A DNA stretch of 64,000 bases from assembly GCF_024733555.1 (NCBI RefSeq), contig NZ_JANIOF010000005.1:310001-374000 (forward strand). The letters are read 5' to 3'. The DNA is from Paenibacillus sp. SC116 (lineage in GTDB: Bacteria > Bacillota > Bacilli > Paenibacillales > Paenibacillaceae). Of this stretch, positions 54,836 through 63,713 are shown piece after piece. The notes below the pieces were generated by a model that had not been told where the DNA came from, made no database searches, and was given only the letters and a program-made list of their open reading frames with translations. The translations under genes and the position numbers were made by a program. Positions within the stretch are counted from its first letter, which is position 1. Every line of letters starts with the position of its first letter.

Positions 54836-56089
54836 TTACTTCGCGGACTTCAGCGCATCCACAAGCTGTTCAATCTTCACAAACTGCTGCTCGCCAGCTT
54901 GCAAATCCTTCAAAGCAATTTCACCGCGCTCAAGCTCGTCATCGCCCAAAATAGCAGCATAACGTGCCTTCATACGGTCAGCAGACTTCATCATCGCCTT
55001 CATCTTACGGCCTTGATAGTCTTTTTCACCAGACAATCCATTCACTCGCAAGTTATGGAGAATCTTCGTCGTCTCCTGCTCTGCCTTCTCACCTAGCGCA
55101 ACTAAATACACATCTAGCGGAGGAGCTTGCTTAATCGCTACTTCTTGCTTCTCCAGCAATAATGCGATACGCTCCATTCCGATTCCGAAGCCGATTCCAG
55201 GCTGTTCAGGTCCGCCAATATCAGCGACAAGACCGTTGTAGCGTCCGCCGCCACCAACTGTATCAATAGCACCGATACCTTGTGCCTTATATTCAAATGC
55301 AGTATGTGTATAGTAATCGAGTCCACGCACCATACGATGGTTCACTTCATAATCAATGCCCATTGCGTCCAAGTGCCCCTTCACTTTCGTGAAGTGTGTC
55401 GCACACTCTTCATCCAAACTATCAAGAATAGACGGAGCAGCTGTGAACTTGTCTTGGTCAACTTTGCAGTCAAGTACTCGAAGCGGATTACGCTCCATAC
55501 GGGACTGACAGTCTTTACACAATGTTTCTTTCATTGGCATCAAGAAATCAAGTAATGTTTGACGATAAGCAGCACGGCTTGCTGCATTACCGACCGAGTT
55601 GATTTCTACTTTCACACCGCTCAAGCCGACTTCTTTCATAAACTGGTAGCCAAGTGCAACAATTTCAGCATCTAAGCTAGGATCTACAGCACCGAACGCC
55701 TCCACACCGAACTGGTGAAATTGGCGATAACGTCCTGCTTGCGGACGCTCATAACGGAACATTGGCGCAATGTAGTAAAGCTTCGTTAAATCAGGCTCAC
55801 CGTACAATTTGTTCTCTACATAAGCACGAACGACACCTGCTGTATTTTCTGGACGGAGCGTCATGCTGCGGTTGCCCTTGTCGACAAATGTGTACATCTC
55901 TTTTTCTACGATGTCTGTCGTATCACCGACTCCGCGTTTGAACAATTCTGTTTGCTCAAAAATCGGTGTACGAATCTCTTTATAATTGAATCGACGGCAC
56001 AAGTCACGAACCGTTTCTTCGACACTTTGCCAAATCTCTACCGTACCAGGAAGTAAGTCCTGTGTACCTGTCGGCTTCTGGAATGCCAT
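54836..56089 (-). CDS. hisS: Histidyl-tRNA synthetase
   Basis: The 417-residue class II synthetase has an N-terminal FQKPTGTQDLLPG and the motif 1 region REIRTPIFEQTELF. Motif 2 contains MFRYERPQAGRYRQFHQF. The histidine-binding boxes are RGLDYYTHTAFEY and GGGGRYNGLV, and motif 3 contains GFGIGMERIALLL. A C-terminal anticodon domain completes it. The ATG at 56089 follows AGGAGG at 9 nt; an upstream GTG at 56098 overlaps that site. It is the first gene after the T-box leader. Confidence 0.97.
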   Translation of the reverse strand: MAFQKPTGTQDLLPGTVEIWQSVEETVRDLCRRFNYKEIRTPIFEQTELFKRGVGDTTDIVEKEMYTFVDKGNRSMTLRPENTAGVVRAYVENKLYGEPDLTKLYYIAPMFRYERPQAGRYRQFHQFGVEAFGAVDPSLDAEIVALGYQFMKEVGLSGVKVEINSVGNAASRAAYRQTLLDFLMPMKETLCKDCQSRMERNPLRVLDCKVDQDKFTAAPSILDSLDEECATHFTKVKGHLDAMGIDYEVNHRMVRGLDYYTHTAFEYKAQGIGAIDTVGGGGRYNGLVADIGGPEQPGIGFGIGMERIALLLEKQEVAIKQAPPLDVYLVALGEKAEQETTKILHNLRVNGLSGEKDYQGRKMKAMMKSADRMKARYAAILGDDELERGEIALKDLQAGEQQFVKIEQLVDALKSAK

Positions 56090-56111
56090 ACTGCTCACCC
56101 TCCTATATGCA

Positions 56112-56494
56112 TAAAAAAACTCCCGTCCCGCGCTGCATCAAACAACGCATAGGGACGAGAGATTGGTTGTGTCCATTCACCCGTGGTGCCACCCACATTC
56201 CGGAAAGCTGGATCATTTTCTGAATCATGATCTTGTTAGCTCATTCCGCTTCATTCGCGTATAACGTCCGCTCCACGCCTAACGGCTACCGCTGACATCA
56301 CCTACTAAGAGCAAAATGCTCATGCAGCAATGCGTTTCGCCGTCGGTTCTCGGGGGTGTCATTCATTCGTCCTGCGCCAAGACCCTTCCAGCCTAGGGGT
56401 CTATCTCTGATAACGAGGGTATCGAATTACTTGTTCCCGTCATTGAATCTCAACTATAAGTGTAATTCACATATGCACTACACTTCGATATATA
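56112..56494 (-). promoter_or_regulatory. T-box riboswitch of hisS-aspS, apparently read by tRNA-Asp
   Basis: The T-box sequence TGGGTGGCACCACGG lies at 56195-56181. The competing terminator pairs CTCTCGTCCC with GGGACGGGAG and is followed by TTTTTTT (56160-56112). In Stem I the canonical pattern GAAT-XXX-A places GAC (Asp) at 56360-56358; a His codon CAC overlaps at 56358-56356. The acceptor-pairing bulge is TGGC, complementary to GCCA, which fits tRNA-Asp (G73) but not bacterial tRNA-His (C73). So the element is certain, while the effector tRNA is inferred to be Asp. Confidence 0.93.
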
Positions 56495-56500
56495 AAGAAC

Positions 56501-56529
56501 ATTTTAATAACCGATACGATTAAAGTCAA
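56501..56529 (-). promoter_or_regulatory. Sigma-A promoter of hisS-aspS
   Basis: On the minus strand, -35 TTGACT (56529-56524), a 17-bp spacer and -10 TAAAAT (56506-56501), giving a start near 56494 at the head of the T-box leader. Confidence 0.75.
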
Positions 56530-56553
56530 GCTTCTTAGCATGGAAATAAACGA

Positions 56554-56585
56554 ACAAGAAAAAAACCTGCACCAATGTGCAGGTT
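56554..56585 (-). terminator. Terminator of hemZ
   Basis: Perfect AACCTGCAC-ATTG-GTGCAGGTT on the minus strand, followed by TTTTTCTTG. Confidence 0.92.
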
Positions 56586-56693
56586 ATCAATAAGATATAT
56601 TCTTAAAAGGGGGTCATGTGTTTAGTATAGGCCCGCTACATTAAAGGAACATGAAACAATGATTACAAACATATTACAATTTAGAAAGCGCTT

Positions 56694-58274
56694 TTAGAAC
56701 ATATCTTTCATCATGTCGATCTTCTTCTGAGTAACTTCTATATAGTTATCATTGTACACTTTCGGCTCTTTCGGGTTCGCATAACGTGTAATTTCCCCAG
56801 TAACGGGGTGTACCCACTTCGTTGTTGCTCCGCAGCCTAAGCCTACTATCGATTGAATTTCTTCGATAATCAAAATGTTATACAAGCTCTCCATTCCAGG
56901 CAAAGCATAACCGACGTTTTCGAGATTCCCCAAAATATTTTTTTGTCGATACAAATAATAAGGCTCGTAGCCATGATCATCGGTCCAGTCGCTCGCAGCC
57001 TGCATCATCGCACCGATCTCTTCACGTCCTGCTACTTTGAACTTCTCCTCGCCGCGATGTTTTGTCATTTCCGACGCACGCTTGAACGATAGCGTATGCA
57101 CGGTAAGTGATTCTGGCATCAGCTTCTGCGTTTCACTTAGCGTATGTTCGAATTCAGGCAGACCTTCACCTGGCAATCCGATAATAAGGTCCATATTGAT
57201 GTTGTTCATGCCCATTTCTCTAGCGAGCTGGTACTTATCAATCGTCTCTTCCACACTATGATGGCGTCCTATGATATCGAGCGTCTCCTGTGTGTAAGAT
57301 TGTGGATTAATGCTAATCCGATCAATCCCCCATTTATCAAGTACAGCCAGCTTCTCTGGCGTAATCGTATCTGGACGGCCTGCCTCTACCGTAATTTCAC
57401 GAACTTGCCCCACATCAGGGAACGACTCATAAACCTCTTCATAGAGCATATCCATCTCTTCAGCAGTAATGCTCGTTGGTGTACCCCCACCAAAGTATAT
57501 CGTTGTAATACGCACGCCTCGCTCTTTCAAGAAACGGCCAACTTCGCGAATTTCATAATGCAGTCCACCAAGGAACGAATCGACAGAGCCCTGACGACCA
57601 TTAATGTCATACGCAGGGAATGTACAATACGCACATTTCGTTGGGCAGAAAGGAATGCCAATGTAAATGCTCAATTCTTTTTGCAATTGATCCAGATCAG
57701 GCAATGCGGTTAACTGACGATCAACGATCCGTTCCATCAATGCAATTTTCTCATCTGTAATCAAATAATCTTCCTTAAGCATCTGCCGTGCTTCCTCGGT
57801 GGAAAGCCCACGGCGACGGGCGTCATGTCTAAGCTTTGTTGGGCGAACCCCAGTCAATATTCCCCACGGCTGCTCCAACCCGCTCCAATCTGTCATCAAA
57901 GCAAGCATTGCATGACATAAACCGTTTTTCACCTGCTTGCGGTATTGCTCATAGCTTGAGCCTGCTTCGACATAACGTTCGTGATTCGTTGTATACGTGT
58001 GAAGCTGCCCTTCGGCATCTCGAGTTAACATCTTCCCTTTCAACTGTAAAGTACGAGCTTCCTTAACAGTCTCCCCTGATATCAACTCACCTGCATGATC
58101 ATGAATGGACAGTACGATGCCCATTTCATAACCTTCTTTTTCTACATTGCTGACAAGCTGTTCTTCATCCACAGATAATGAATATTCAACCTGCGGCTGC
58201 TCCACATATAACTGTATTAGATGGACGAGCGAGCGCTCGAAAGCAGACTCGTTCGCACTTAACCATACGCGCAT
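56694..58274 (-). CDS. hemZ: HemZ-type coproporphyrinogen III dehydrogenase-like radical SAM protein
   Basis: The 526-residue protein has a long N-terminal region (1-200) unlike HemN but typical of Bacillus HemZ. A radical-SAM domain follows with the cluster motif FCPTKCAYC (Cys210, 214, 217), GGGTPTSI, the TVEAGRPDTI segment and GLPGE. The CX3CX2C spacing with Phe/Tyr nearby fits the HemN/HemZ/HemW clade. A direct role in haem synthesis for HemZ proteins is debated. The ATG follows AGGAGG at 5 nt. It is a single gene with its own terminator. Confidence 0.87.
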   Translation of the reverse strand: MRVWLSANESAFERSLVHLIQLYVEQPQVEYSLSVDEEQLVSNVEKEGYEMGIVLSIHDHAGELISGETVKEARTLQLKGKMLTRDAEGQLHTYTTNHERYVEAGSSYEQYRKQVKNGLCHAMLALMTDWSGLEQPWGILTGVRPTKLRHDARRRGLSTEEARQMLKEDYLITDEKIALMERIVDRQLTALPDLDQLQKELSIYIGIPFCPTKCAYCTFPAYDINGRQGSVDSFLGGLHYEIREVGRFLKERGVRITTIYFGGGTPTSITAEEMDMLYEEVYESFPDVGQVREITVEAGRPDTITPEKLAVLDKWGIDRISINPQSYTQETLDIIGRHHSVEETIDKYQLAREMGMNNINMDLIIGLPGEGLPEFEHTLSETQKLMPESLTVHTLSFKRASEMTKHRGEEKFKVAGREEIGAMMQAASDWTDDHGYEPYYLYRQKNILGNLENVGYALPGMESLYNILIIEEIQSIVGLGCGATTKWVHPVTGEITRYANPKEPKVYNDNYIEVTQKKIDMMKDMF

Positions 58275-58378
58275 GTAATCCTCCTGATTGTTGTTGCCTG
58301 TACAAACAAAAAATAAAAGTCAAGTAGTCGGGGCAGCAAAAGCTCAACAGACTACTATTTATAACAATAATGCACAAT

Positions 58379-58411
58379 AAAATACGCGCTCATCAAATGA
58401 GCGCGTATTTT
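58379..58411. terminator. Terminator between the 139-residue gene and hemZ
   Basis: Perfect 15-bp inverted repeat with 3-nt loop, AAAATACGCGCTCAT / ATGAGCGCGTATTTT, ending in TTTTATATT on both strands. It ends transcription from the gene at 58473-58892. Confidence 0.92.
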
Positions 58412-58472
58412 ATATTCGAATCCGTATTGTATCACAAGTAGTATCGATAATCGAGCTTTCTGCTAAGAAATG

Positions 58473-58892
58473 CTACTCCACATATGCACCTTGGCGACGA
58501 AGAAGTTTGAGTACCTCGATATAATGATTTAAATCCACCTTAACGGAAATGGCATAACTTAAGTCATCAGGTGCTTGCTCACGTTCTTCTGGATAACGTT
58601 CATCCTCAACAATTCCAGGTACCTGTCCCTCACTTTGCTCAGATCGCTCGGTTTCATCATTGTTAATGACAACGCCTACACCCGATCCTGCAGGATGCAT
58701 CGCATTGCCTCCTGCATAGCTGACTCCACCCGGATTAGATGGAATAGGTGCCAACAGCAACTGTCCTTGTCCAAATGGCTCTTCAAGACGACCAATCTCA
58801 ATGTGCTGTTGTTGTATCCCTAAACTTATAAGTGGAATACGCAACGATTCTGCTTCATTCTCTGTTCTTGTGTAAGCTTGTATATGTTTCAT
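58473..58892 (-). CDS. Hypothetical protein, possible split ferredoxin-like fold
   Basis: The 139-residue protein is not assigned to a family. Residues 1-38 (MKHIQAYTRTENEAESLRI onward) and 110-139 (LSYAISVKVDLNHYIEVLKL) each look like a beta-alpha-beta half. They are separated by about 60 residues rich in Gly, Pro, Asp and Glu. This resembles general-stress (YflT-like) domains with a low-complexity insert, but only weakly. The ATG follows GAGGTGAC. It has its own terminator, so it is probably a real single gene. Confidence 0.6.
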   Translation of the reverse strand: MKHIQAYTRTENEAESLRIPLISLGIQQQHIEIGRLEEPFGQGQLLLAPIPSNPGGVSYAGGNAMHPAGSGVGVVINNDETERSEQSEGQVPGIVEDERYPEEREQAPDDLSYAISVKVDLNHYIEVLKLLRRQGAYVE

Positions 58893-59034
58893 ATTTATGT
58901 CACCTCTACTGTTTGAGAATAAAGTGTAGCTGCAATTGCTTATTCTCTAATACCCATTAGATAACAAATGTGAAACGGGCTATGTAACATAATCCAATCA
59001 AGCTTATCACCTATAACTCCAACTACTACTCATC

Positions 59035-59181
59035 TTAACGCCGATGATTGGGTTGTTCTCTTCTAGATTGAACCGCTATCGGATCAGCATCTGCTAATTG
59101 ATTAGCCTGCTCTTTAAGCAGCCCGCCTGTAATCATTGCCTGACTATACTGAATCGCTAATTGCTGTAATGAATGTCGCAT
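59035..59181 (-). CDS. Possible small protein, 48 residues
   Basis: ATG at 59181, 8 nt after GGAG, opens a 48-codon frame beginning MRHSLQQLAIQYSQAMITGG and ending in a basic tail (RREQPNHRR). It lies 71 bp after dtd on the same strand, with no gene on the opposite strand. The N-terminal half looks amphipathic-helical. No family is recognised. Spacing and ribosome site are the only support. Confidence 0.4.
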   Translation of the reverse strand: MRHSLQQLAIQYSQAMITGGLLKEQANQLADADPIAVQSRREQPNHRR

Positions 59182-59252
59182 GAAATCCGCTCCTATATCT
59201 ATGATGTAACTAGATGTTAGTATGCGTATTTGAACGACTCTGCTATACATGC

Positions 59253-59702
59253 TTAGGAACGAGTAGGACTATCAAGCAGAAGAGTGACAGGTCCCCAGTT
59301 TGTAAACGTTACATCCATATTGGCACCGAATACTCCGGTTTCTACATGAAGTCCATGACTGCGCAAGCGTTGATTAAATTGCTCGTACAAAAGCTCTGCC
59401 TTATCAGGGCGTGCTGCGCCAATAAAGCTTGGTCGCTTGCCGCTGCGACAATCTCCATACAGGGTGAACTGTGAAACAGACAATATCGAGCCTTGAATAT
59501 CCTGCACAGATAAATTCATTTTCTCCGCTTCATCTTCAAAAATTCTCAGTCCTGCTATTTTATCAGCCAGCCAATTCACATCTTGCTCTGTATCCTCATG
59601 GGTTACTCCTACCAGAAGCATGAGTCCACGATCAATTTGACCAACCACTTGCTTATCCACCACTACTTTTGCTTCCTTCGAACGCTGTACGACAACCCTC
59701 AT
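59253..59702 (-). CDS. dtd: D-aminoacyl-tRNA deacylase
   Basis: The 149-residue Dtd protein hydrolyses D-amino acids and glycine from mischarged tRNA. Signatures are [21 protein letters not shown] at the start, the active-site [17 protein letters not shown] and the C-terminal cross-subunit [12 protein letters not shown]. The ATG at 59702 follows GGAGGG at 9 nt; a longer in-frame start lies in the relA hairpin and is rejected. It lies downstream of relA, as in Bacillus (yrvI). Confidence 0.94.
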   Translation of the reverse strand: MRVVVQRSKEAKVVVDKQVVGQIDRGLMLLVGVTHEDTEQDVNWLADKIAGLRIFEDEAEKMNLSVQDIQGSILSVSQFTLYGDCRSGKRPSFIGAARPDKAELLYEQFNQRLRSHGLHVETGVFGANMDVTFTNWGPVTLLLDSPTRS

Positions 59703-59730
59703 CAGACTTATCCCTCCGTATATATAGATA

Positions 59731-59753
59731 GAGCCACCCCATTTGGGGCGGCC
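59731..59753 (-). terminator. Hairpin between relA and dtd
   Basis: GCCGCCCC-AAAT-GGGGTGGC on the minus strand, followed by TCTATCTATATATA. The U tract is poor, so partial termination is likely and dtd may still be co-transcribed. Confidence 0.5.
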
Positions 59754-59835
59754 CAGCACAATAGTTTGAATATTACATTTATCCGTATTATTTCACATAT
59801 GAACGAATCGATCGATTGATCGTAACATACGCGCT

Positions 59836-62037
59836 CTAGTTCATTATCCGTTGCACGGTATAGACGTCTTTAACACGCTTAATCTTCTCTACCACGGACT
59901 GCAAATGCTCCGTGTTGCGAATCAATACCGTCATATGAATCATAGCCAGCTTATTCTTATCTGAACGTCCCGATACAGCTGCAATGTTTGTCTTGCTCTC
60001 TGAGACAATTTGCAGCACCTCGTTCAAGAAACCACGACGATCCATACCCGTAATCTCGATATCGACACTGTAATTCGCTTCAACGGATTCTTCCCATTCC
60101 ACTGCGATAATACGAGCTGCTTCTTCCCCTTCCATTTCTTTGCGAAGGTTTAGACAGTCTGTTCGGTGAACCGATACACCACGGCCACGTGTAACATAGC
60201 CGACGATGTCATCTCCAGGAACAGGGTTGCAACATCGTGCAAAGCGAATCAGCATATTGTCAACGCCTTTGACACGAACACCGTTGGTCGGTCTAGGCTT
60301 CCGTTCCGATTCCCGCTTTACTTCTTTAACGTCTTTGCCCAATTCGATCTGGGCAGCTTCTTCTGCTTCCTTGCGCAGCTTCTCAGTTAGCTTCGTACAC
60401 ACTTGCGCAGCCGTCAATCCGCTAAAACCAACCGCAGACAACATATCTTCCGTGTCATTGAAGTTAAACTTTTTAGCCGCTTCAAGCAACTTGTCTTCGA
60501 CCATCCACACTTGAGTATCCAAAGACATTCGCTTCAACTCGCGCTCAATTAGATCACGGCCCTTTTGAACATTCTCTTCCCGTCTTTCTTTCTTGAACCA
60601 TTGCTTAATCTTCGTCCGAGCATGAGACGATTGTGCGATCTTGATCCAATCCGCACTTGGCCCATAGGAATGTTTGGACGTCAAAATCTCAATGATATCG
60701 CCTGTCTTCAGCTGATGGTCAAGCGGAACGATGCGGCCATTTACCTTAGCACCTATCGTACGATTACCTACCTCTGTATGAATACGGTAAGCAAAATCAA
60801 GCGGAACGGAACCGCTAGGCAGTTCAATCACTTCGCCTTTAGGCGTAAATACGAATACAAGATCAGAGAAGAAGTCCATCTTTAACGTTTCTACGAACTC
60901 GCTTGCATCCTTCGTCTCTTGCTGGAGATCAAGGATTTCACGCAGGAACGTCATTTTTTCTTCAAAACTGCCACCTACAGAAAGTGGAGCGTTGCTTCCT
61001 TCCTTACTTCCTTCCTTGTAAGCCCAGTGAGCAGCGATACCGTACTCAGCTGTACGATGCATGTCCCATGTTCGTATTTGAACTTCCGTCGGTTCCCCAG
61101 TTGGGCCAACTACAGTCGTATGCAAAGATTGATACATATTCGCCTTAGGCATAGCAATGTAATCTTTAAACCTGCCCGGCATAGGCTTCCATAGTGTATG
61201 GATAATGCCTAGTGTAGCGTAGCAATCCTTAATATTGTCAACTAAAATTCGAATCGCAAGCAAATCATAAATTTCATTGAACTGCTTGTTCCTCATCGAC
61301 ATTTTCTTATACACACTATATATGTGCTTCGGTCGTCCAGAAAGATCCGCTTCGATTCCCATCTCATTCAGCTTTTCTTTGATCCGCACGATAACATCTT
61401 CGATATACTGCTCGCGTTCAGCACGCTTCTTATGCATTAAGTTAGCAATACGATAGTACTGCTGCGGATTCAAGTAGCGAAGCGCAATGTCCTCCATCTC
61501 CCACTTGATCGCGGAAATACCAAGACGATGCGCAATTGGGCAAAAAATCTCCATGGTCTCATAAGCAATACGTCGCTGACTCTCTTCAGATTGGAACTTC
61601 AACGTTCGCATATTATGAAGGCGGTCTGCTAGTTTGATTACAATCACTCGGATGTCATTGGCCATCGCGACGAACATTTTGCGATAATTCTCATTTTGCT
61701 GCTCTTCCTTAGAACGGAATTGGATCCGCTCCAACTTTGTCAGACCATCAACGAGCATCGCACAAGTTTCGCCAAATTGTTCACGGATTTCATCGAGCGA
61801 TACAGACGTATCCTCAACGACATCATGAAGCAGTGCAGCCACAACAGAGGTTGGGTCCATCTGCATGCCTACGACAATTTCCGCTACAGCTATCGGATGT
61901 AAAATATAAGGTTCTCCTGATTTACGCACCTGCCCGTAATGTGCCCGATCCGCAAATTCATACGCTTCACGAATTCGTTTCAAATCCGGTTCTTTCATGT
62001 AGGCAGAAGCCTTATTAATTAAATGGTCGATGCCCAT
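59836..62037 (-). CDS. relA: Bifunctional (p)ppGpp synthetase/hydrolase Rel
   Basis: The 733-residue long Rel protein makes and degrades the stringent-response alarmone. It has an HD hydrolase domain with His47 and the HD pair at 71-72 (ALLHDVVEDT). A synthetase domain follows from about 240 (GRPKHIYSVYKKM), then TGS (about 390-455, VFVFTPKGEVIELPSG). A zinc-finger/CC region contains RFARCCNPVPGDDIVGY, and an ACT domain ends the protein. The intact HD motif indicates that hydrolase activity is kept. It lies beside apt and dtd, the usual Firmicute order. The ribosome site before the ATG is weak. Confidence 0.97.
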   Translation of the reverse strand: MGIDHLINKASAYMKEPDLKRIREAYEFADRAHYGQVRKSGEPYILHPIAVAEIVVGMQMDPTSVVAALLHDVVEDTSVSLDEIREQFGETCAMLVDGLTKLERIQFRSKEEQQNENYRKMFVAMANDIRVIVIKLADRLHNMRTLKFQSEESQRRIAYETMEIFCPIAHRLGISAIKWEMEDIALRYLNPQQYYRIANLMHKKRAEREQYIEDVIVRIKEKLNEMGIEADLSGRPKHIYSVYKKMSMRNKQFNEIYDLLAIRILVDNIKDCYATLGIIHTLWKPMPGRFKDYIAMPKANMYQSLHTTVVGPTGEPTEVQIRTWDMHRTAEYGIAAHWAYKEGSKEGSNAPLSVGGSFEEKMTFLREILDLQQETKDASEFVETLKMDFFSDLVFVFTPKGEVIELPSGSVPLDFAYRIHTEVGNRTIGAKVNGRIVPLDHQLKTGDIIEILTSKHSYGPSADWIKIAQSSHARTKIKQWFKKERREENVQKGRDLIERELKRMSLDTQVWMVEDKLLEAAKKFNFNDTEDMLSAVGFSGLTAAQVCTKLTEKLRKEAEEAAQIELGKDVKEVKRESERKPRPTNGVRVKGVDNMLIRFARCCNPVPGDDIVGYVTRGRGVSVHRTDCLNLRKEMEGEEAARIIAVEWEESVEANYSVDIEITGMDRRGFLNEVLQIVSESKTNIAAVSGRSDKNKLAMIHMTVLIRNTEHLQSVVEKIKRVKDVYTVQRIMN

Positions 62038-62107
62038 AGGACTCGTCTCGATTCCTTTCTATCCGGGTAACTTGGTTAACCCAGCCCTGTTTACAGATTA
62101 TCCTATA

Positions 62108-62136
62108 ATTATGCCTTTGAACCGTAGTCGCGTCAA
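62108..62136 (-). promoter_or_regulatory. Sigma-A promoter of relA
   Basis: On the minus strand, -35 TTGACG (62136-62131), a 17-bp spacer and -10 CATAAT (62113-62108), giving a leader of about 65 nt. The rest of the 290-bp gap to the permease shows no gene; a TTGACA at about 62228 lacks a well-placed -10. Confidence 0.7.
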
Positions 62137-62329
62137 TGGTCAACCACAGTTGAATACCATCCTTTTTGTCAAATGATGTCGAAACATGAGTTAGTATATG
62201 GAAAAATAAAAATAGGTGTTATATTTTTTGACATGAACTTGCAAAATATACTTGCTTTCTACTCCCACTGCGATGTAAATTATATAGTTAGAATTTATCA
62301 ATGAACGATATTAAAGGAGTGCATAGGCA

Positions 62330-63607
62330 TTGCAACGCGAAATCCAAGTGTTGGATAAACCACCATTACTACCAGGACTTATGCTAAGTTTGCAGCATTT
62401 GTTCGCCATGTTCGGATCGACTGTACTCGTTCCAAACATTTTCAAAGTTGATCCAGGCATCGTTTTACTTATGAACGGTCTTGGCACATTGCTTTACCTT
62501 ATTCTTTGCAGAGGACTCATTCCTGCTTATCTCGGTTCCAGCTTTGCCTTTATTTCTCCAGTAACCGTCGTGTTAGCTGGCAAAGCCGAGAACTACCCTC
62601 AAGCACTTGGTGCCTTTATCGTATGCGGACTTGTATTCGTTGTTGTCGCTCTAATTGTAAAATGGATCGGCACACGCTGGCTGGATGTATTATTCCCACC
62701 CGCAGCCATGGGAGCTATCGTAGCGGTTATTGGTCTAGAACTTATTCCTGTTGCGGCTGATATGGCTGACTTTATTCCTGGCCAAGACGGAATCATTAAT
62801 CCTGAGAATGTGCAACTGGCTCTACTCACTTTAGGTGTTACGGTAATTGGAAGCGTAATGTTCCGCGGATTTCTTAAAATAATTCCAATCCTAATCGGAA
62901 TTATCACTGGTTATGTGGCTGCTTACTTTATGGGCGTAGTAAATATGGATAGTGTTGCAAATGCACCCTTTTTCAAAATGCCAACGTTCACGCTCCCTGA
63001 ATTCAATTTGACAGCAATCCTTATCGTATTGCCTGCGGCACTTGTCGTCATCGTGGAACATGTTGGTCATCTTATGGTTACAAGTAACATTGTAGGCAGT
63101 GACCTATCCAAGAAACCAGGACTTCATCGTTCTTTACTTGGTAACGGTATCTCCACCATCATTTCTGGATTTTTCGGTTCAACGCCAAATACCACTTACG
63201 GTGAAAATATCGGTGTAATGGCGTTAACACGTGTGTATTCTGTCTATGTTATCGGGGGCGCTGCTATTATTGCGATAGTAATGTCATTCTTCGGCAAAGT
63301 ATCAGCAATCATCGCTAACATTCCTCCAGCTGTTATGGGTGGTGTATCATTGCTGTTGTTCGGTATCATTGCCGCATCAGGCTTCCGAATTTTGATTGAA
63401 TCCAAAGTAAACCTAGGCAATCCAAAAGAAATGCTGCTCACAACGCTCGTAATTGTCATCGGCATTAGCCATGTACAATTGAAAATTGGAGCTGTCGAGT
63501 TAAAAGGAATGGCCTTGGCAACCATACTCGCAATCGTGTTGAATCTATTTTTCATCAGCATTGAAAAGCTTGGACTTTCGAACGACAAAGAACCAGCTTC
63601 ACATTAA
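62330..63607 (+). CDS. Uracil permease (NCS2/UraA family)
   Basis: The 425-residue proton-coupled permease has about fourteen helices. Uracil-contacting residues of E. coli UraA are conserved with a constant offset: Glu243 and His247 in IVEHVGHLMV, and Glu292 in NTTYGENIGV. QHLFAMFGSTVLVP near the N terminus is the NCS2 QH motif. NTTYGENIGV favours uracil over xanthine or urate. The start is TTG, 11 nt after AAGGAG; no in-frame ATG is near. No PyrR-binding or purine riboswitch structure was found upstream. It is a single gene with its own terminator. Confidence 0.9.
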   Translation: MQREIQVLDKPPLLPGLMLSLQHLFAMFGSTVLVPNIFKVDPGIVLLMNGLGTLLYLILCRGLIPAYLGSSFAFISPVTVVLAGKAENYPQALGAFIVCGLVFVVVALIVKWIGTRWLDVLFPPAAMGAIVAVIGLELIPVAADMADFIPGQDGIINPENVQLALLTLGVTVIGSVMFRGFLKIIPILIGIITGYVAAYFMGVVNMDSVANAPFFKMPTFTLPEFNLTAILIVLPAALVVIVEHVGHLMVTSNIVGSDLSKKPGLHRSLLGNGISTIISGFFGSTPNTTYGENIGVMALTRVYSVYVIGGAAIIAIVMSFFGKVSAIIANIPPAVMGGVSLLLFGIIAASGFRILIESKVNLGNPKEMLLTTLVIVIGISHVQLKIGAVELKGMALATILAIVLNLFFISIEKLGLSNDKEPASH

Positions 63608-63621
63608 TCTTTACTTAATCG

Positions 63622-63667
63622 AAAAGAACCTTCGACCCACTTCTTCGTGGATGGAAGGTTCTTTTGT
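63622..63667 (+). terminator. Terminator of the uracil permease gene
   Basis: AAAGAACCTTC (63623-63633) pairs with GAAGGTTCTTT (63654-63664), with an inner CCAC/GTGG stem, followed by TTTTGTTT. Confidence 0.9.
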
Positions 63668-63713
63668 TTATCACTTCATTTAACGCAAGACAACGCCCAA
63701 CGTTAGATTATGA

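Noticed and set aside
62140-62329. Purine riboswitch or PyrR attenuator before the permease
   Set aside because: No matching stem-loops or conserved loop sequences were seen; the protein motifs indicate uracil, and no attenuator terminator precedes the start.
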